DNA from: Pseudobacteroides sp.
GTDB lineage: Bacteria > Bacillota > Clostridia > Acetivibrionales > DSM-2933
Direction: 5' to 3'
DNA length: 64,000 bases
Assembly (NCBI RefSeq): GCF_036567765.1
Contig: NZ_DATCTU010000122.1
Location: forward strand, 62,001 to 126,000
The notes under the pieces were generated by a model that worked only from the letters and a program-made list of their open reading frames with translations, was not told the DNA's origin and searched no databases. A program made the translations under genes and the position numbers. Of the stretch, positions 61,436 through 64,000 are shown piece by piece. The stretch's first letter is position 1. Every line of letters begins with the position of its first letter.

Positions 61436-64000
61436 TCAGTTTTCCACAAGTCTTTTTTTGTTTGCCATTGCCTCATCAAAGTTAACAACAAAATCCCACC
61501 AATTCGTTAGTGACCTTCCGTTATATACTAAACCATTGTCATAGCTTGGAACATTCTGCATCCAGTACGTAAGCCAACTCATCCTTGACTGGTTCTTCAA
61601 AATACCTATATAGTTTACAACATCTTTATTGTAATCTAGCCATGTTGTTGCATTAATATTTTTTAGGCTTCCAAGCCCATCAGGGTTCCAATTTTCTATA
61701 TCCGACAGTGTGTAGTTTAAATTATCGCCATTATAGTCATAATTCCATCTTGCATTTGGCGGTTCATGTGTCCATCCATTTCTAGCAGGAGCAGGGTTCA
61801 TAGTATTTGCATTTGAATATCCTACAAAACGTCCCCAGAACAAGCTTGAATCATGATCTGTATATTTGGAATCGGTATTCTTCTCACCGTCTATATACTT
61901 TAATAAGGCCTCAATCTGATGTGTATAATGTTCCATTGCTCCGTCAGCCCCGGCATGATCTTCATATACAAAATCAAAGAATGTATAAGTGTAACCAACT
62001 GATGGCAGTATGTTATTTCCACTATTACTAATATTGCCATAAGGACCGGACATAATTGATTCAGATCCTACTATGTGCTCTCTGTCATATAGCCATGACC
62101 ATATCTGCCTTGCTTTAAGGCCATCCTTAAGCTTGTCCTTCATTATGTCTACTAAACTGTAGTTCTTTAATTGGTCCTTTGTTAGATTATCTTTTATCGC
62201 TGATGCATCAAAAGTAAAATCCTTAAAATCAGCTAACTTATTAGTTAGTACTTTTTCATAATCATCATACACTAACCCATTTTGTGAGTATGTCGGTATA
62301 GGAGTATCAATTTCCACCTCCATAATTACCCTGTAATTTATGTATGGCTTTGCGGAAGGATTCTCGTATCCCTTGTAAATAGAGCCTTTTTCAACAGCAT
62401 ATTTAAAAGATGAGTTCATATTATTTATTCTAGTTCTAAGATCATTTACATTCATATTCTTGAAATTCGCACAAACTTCATCTACCTTACCATCCTTATT
62501 TTGGTCAGGAATAAATTTTAAAACTATTACCGGTATTACATTTGTCTCAAAAGGTGCTTTGTTTTTCATTGTTTTTACAATAGCCTCATCACTCGCCGGG
62601 GAATAAAGTATTGCAGGGCTGAATGCATATACTTTATAAGTATATGTGGTATCCTGCATAAGCCCTGTATCAGTATACTTATTTCCTTTAACTTGTCCAA
62701 TAGGTATGCCATTTCTAAAGATTTCATATCCTTGTATATTATTCATATCTAATGGAACATCCCATTCCAAAGATACACTTGTGTTGGTTATTTTGTTAGC
62801 TTTGAGGCCTGTGGGCTTTAATGGAGTTACTGTGGAATTAGAAATATACAACCTGTTTTGAGGAATTATCTCTTTTTGAGTGCTCTTGCTGGACCAATAA
62901 AGCATCAGCGAAGCATTCGAGGCTTGGTTAACATAATCTATTCTTATGTGGTATTTCTTTCCCGGCATCATTGTGAATGTACCACTCTCTATTTCTTTAT
63001 CAAAGTCACTATAGTTTATTATATTAATACCATCTATCCAAACCTTAATTTTATTTGCTAAAGGTTTTACAGACAAATTATCGAAATGAGTTTTAGTCCG
63101 GTACACTCTCATTCCTACTGACCCTTTTGTGTGCGAGGAATCGGAAATATTAATTTTAGGGTTTGTATCTTTTGAAGGAGCACTTGCTTCATCCACAAAA
63201 ACTTTTATGTTGCTTGAATCGGCTACTACTTTCATATGATATGGAATATTGGGCTTTACATCATAATTTACCGAATCAATTGTTGTATATGTATAGTTAC
63301 CGTTAATTAATACAAATTTGCTCAAAACAATTCTATGATTGAACGCATCTAAAGCTGCATAATACCCTAAAAGATTATCTGCACCATAGCCCGCGTTTGA
63401 TACCCTGAATAAAAGACCTCCATCCGAGTAGCTTGATGAATTTTCAATGGTTATATCGGATTGATATACGATATTTTTCTCATTAAAACTGTTATGGATG
63501 AGCTTATATCCATCACCTGAATCAATAATACATTCACCGTTTGACTGGTGCCAATTTATAGATTCTCCTGATGTCATTCCATAATAGTTCCAATTAGAGT
63601 TATACATTTTTCCATCATATTTCTCAGCAAGTATTTTTACTTCATTATCAGAAAGCACTCTATTATGGATCATAAGATTATCCATAGAACCGTTAAAATA
63701 GTTATTACCTGAGTTGATACGCCCAATCGTCATGCTTCCTGCCAAAGTCTCTTTATTCGTTACACTCCAATCATTTTCCAATCTACCATCAATATATATT
63801 TTTACTTTTCCATTCGTCTTATCTCTTGAAACAGTGCAGTGATGCCAATTGCTATCTGATATATCGGTCTGGGAATACATTGTTGAATCAGGATTTCCAA
63901 TACCAACGCCCAATTTCTTCCCTGCCAGGACTATACCAAAATCATTAGCAAGTCCACCAATATCAGCGTCTACTAGCCCGATACCATTATACCACTGGTC
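61436..64000 (-). CDS. Large secreted LamG / PA14-like / FN3 protein with an unknown C-terminal domain, partial
   Basis: The frame is open to the right edge (854 residues visible), so the N-terminus and signal peptide are missing. In order: a LamG/concanavalin-like domain (about 1-130; NWHHCTVSRDKTNGKVKIYI, DNLMIHNRVLSDNE), a second LamG- or DUF1080-like domain (to ~300), the end of a PA14-like domain (~305-385; SLMLYWSSKST), a fibronectin type III domain (~390-480) and a ~370-residue C-terminal domain. The last begins with an EF-hand-like loop (DQNKDGKVDE) and holds conserved-looking Trp/His clusters (NGWTHEPPNARWN, DREHIVGS). The C-terminal domain is not recognised; it may be catalytic. Confidence 0.8.
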   Translation of the reverse strand, partial: DQWYNGIGLVDADIGGLANDFGIVLAGKKLGVGIGNPDSTMYSQTDISDSNWHHCTVSRDKTNGKVKIYIDGRLENDWSVTNKETLAGSMTIGRINSGNNYFNGSMDNLMIHNRVLSDNEVKILAEKYDGKMYNSNWNYYGMTSGESINWHQSNGECIIDSGDGYKLIHNSFNEKNIVYQSDITIENSSSYSDGGLLFRVSNAGYGADNLLGYYAALDAFNHRIVLSKFVLINGNYTYTTIDSVNYDVKPNIPYHMKVVADSSNIKVFVDEASAPSKDTNPKINISDSSHTKGSVGMRVYRTKTHFDNLSVKPLANKIKVWIDGINIINYSDFDKEIESGTFTMMPGKKYHIRIDYVNQASNASLMLYWSSKSTQKEIIPQNRLYISNSTVTPLKPTGLKANKITNTSVSLEWDVPLDMNNIQGYEIFRNGIPIGQVKGNKYTDTGLMQDTTYTYKVYAFSPAILYSPASDEAIVKTMKNKAPFETNVIPVIVLKFIPDQNKDGKVDEVCANFKNMNVNDLRTRINNMNSSFKYAVEKGSIYKGYENPSAKPYINYRVIMEVEIDTPIPTYSQNGLVYDDYEKVLTNKLADFKDFTFDASAIKDNLTKDQLKNYSLVDIMKDKLKDGLKARQIWSWLYDREHIVGSESIMSGPYGNISNSGNNILPSVGYTYTFFDFVYEDHAGADGAMEHYTHQIEALLKYIDGEKNTDSKYTDHDSSLFWGRFVGYSNANTMNPAPARNGWTHEPPNARWNYDYNGDNLNYTLSDIENWNPDGLGSLKNINATTWLDYNKDVVNYIGILKNQSRMSWLTYWMQNVPSYDNGLVYNGRSLTNWWDFVVNFDEAMANKKRLVEN

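Noticed and set aside
1..64000. CRISPR arrays, rRNA or tRNA genes, insertion sequences
   Set aside because: No regularly spaced direct repeats outside coding sequence, no recognisable rRNA or tRNA sequence, and no intact transposase or terminal repeats were seen by eye.

Overview
The window looks like chromosomal DNA from a low-GC, spore-forming, anaerobic member of the Clostridia. The evidence is AT-rich intergenic DNA with strong AGGAGG-type ribosome sites, frequent TTG/GTG starts, a CIRCE-controlled groESL operon, a multisubunit [FeFe]-hydrogenase, an S-layer (SLH) protein and the metG-tatD-yabE-rsmA block. The gene set resembles clostridial cluster III (Ruminiclostridium/Acetivibrio-like). 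That placement is inference; no rRNA or other marker is present to test it. Most genes lie on the minus strand.

Layout. 1-8.4 kb: a partial membrane protein, a protein with an Asn-Glu pentapeptide repeat, then rsmA, yabE, a Met/Pro-rich repeat protein, a coiled-coil membrane protein, tatD and metG. 8.5-10.6 kb: a convergent pair, a YtpB-type terpene synthase and a polyprenyl diphosphate synthase. 10.7-16 kb: an ECF sigma factor with its membrane partner, a GH18 hydrolase, a small membrane protein and a metallo-beta-lactamase-fold protein. 16.1-18.2 kb: groES-groEL under a perfect CIRCE. 18.6-27.6 kb: the histidine operon (hisZ-G-D-C-B-[purC]-H-A-F-IE) behind a consensus promoter and a leader palindrome. 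27.7-33 kb: a HAD phosphatase, a GGDEF/HD-GYP protein, a 32-residue membrane peptide and a YcdB/SLH surface protein. 33-36.9 kb: two ABC-F ATPases and GtrA. 37-40.9 kb: a lipoprotein and a SigY-like operon (ABC transporter, ECF sigma, zinc-finger anti-sigma, small membrane proteins) with a fitting ECF-type promoter. 40.9-47 kb: YkuK, two tiny paralogous genes, and the HndABCD-type hydrogenase operon. 47.2-50 kb: a small SbcC/Rad50-like ATPase with a zinc hook and an Fe-S aldo/keto reductase. 50.3-52 kb: a receiver-PP2C phosphatase plus a HATPase. 52-53.1 kb: decayed regulator genes. 53.2-64 kb: a DUF2148 ferredoxin-like protein, an orphan mreC, greA, an aldehyde dehydrogenase with an apparent frameshift at its start, an FAD oxidoreductase/SDR/GT-C glycosyltransferase group and a large secreted LamG/FN3 protein cut by the right edge.

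The most novel-looking item is a pair of 45- and 47-residue proteins at 41.8-42.4 kb that are too short for ordinary gene calling. Each has its own sigma-A-type promoter, strong ribosome site and terminator-like hairpin, and they share the pattern W-L-x-P-L-x-x-K-C-R. Their function is unknown.
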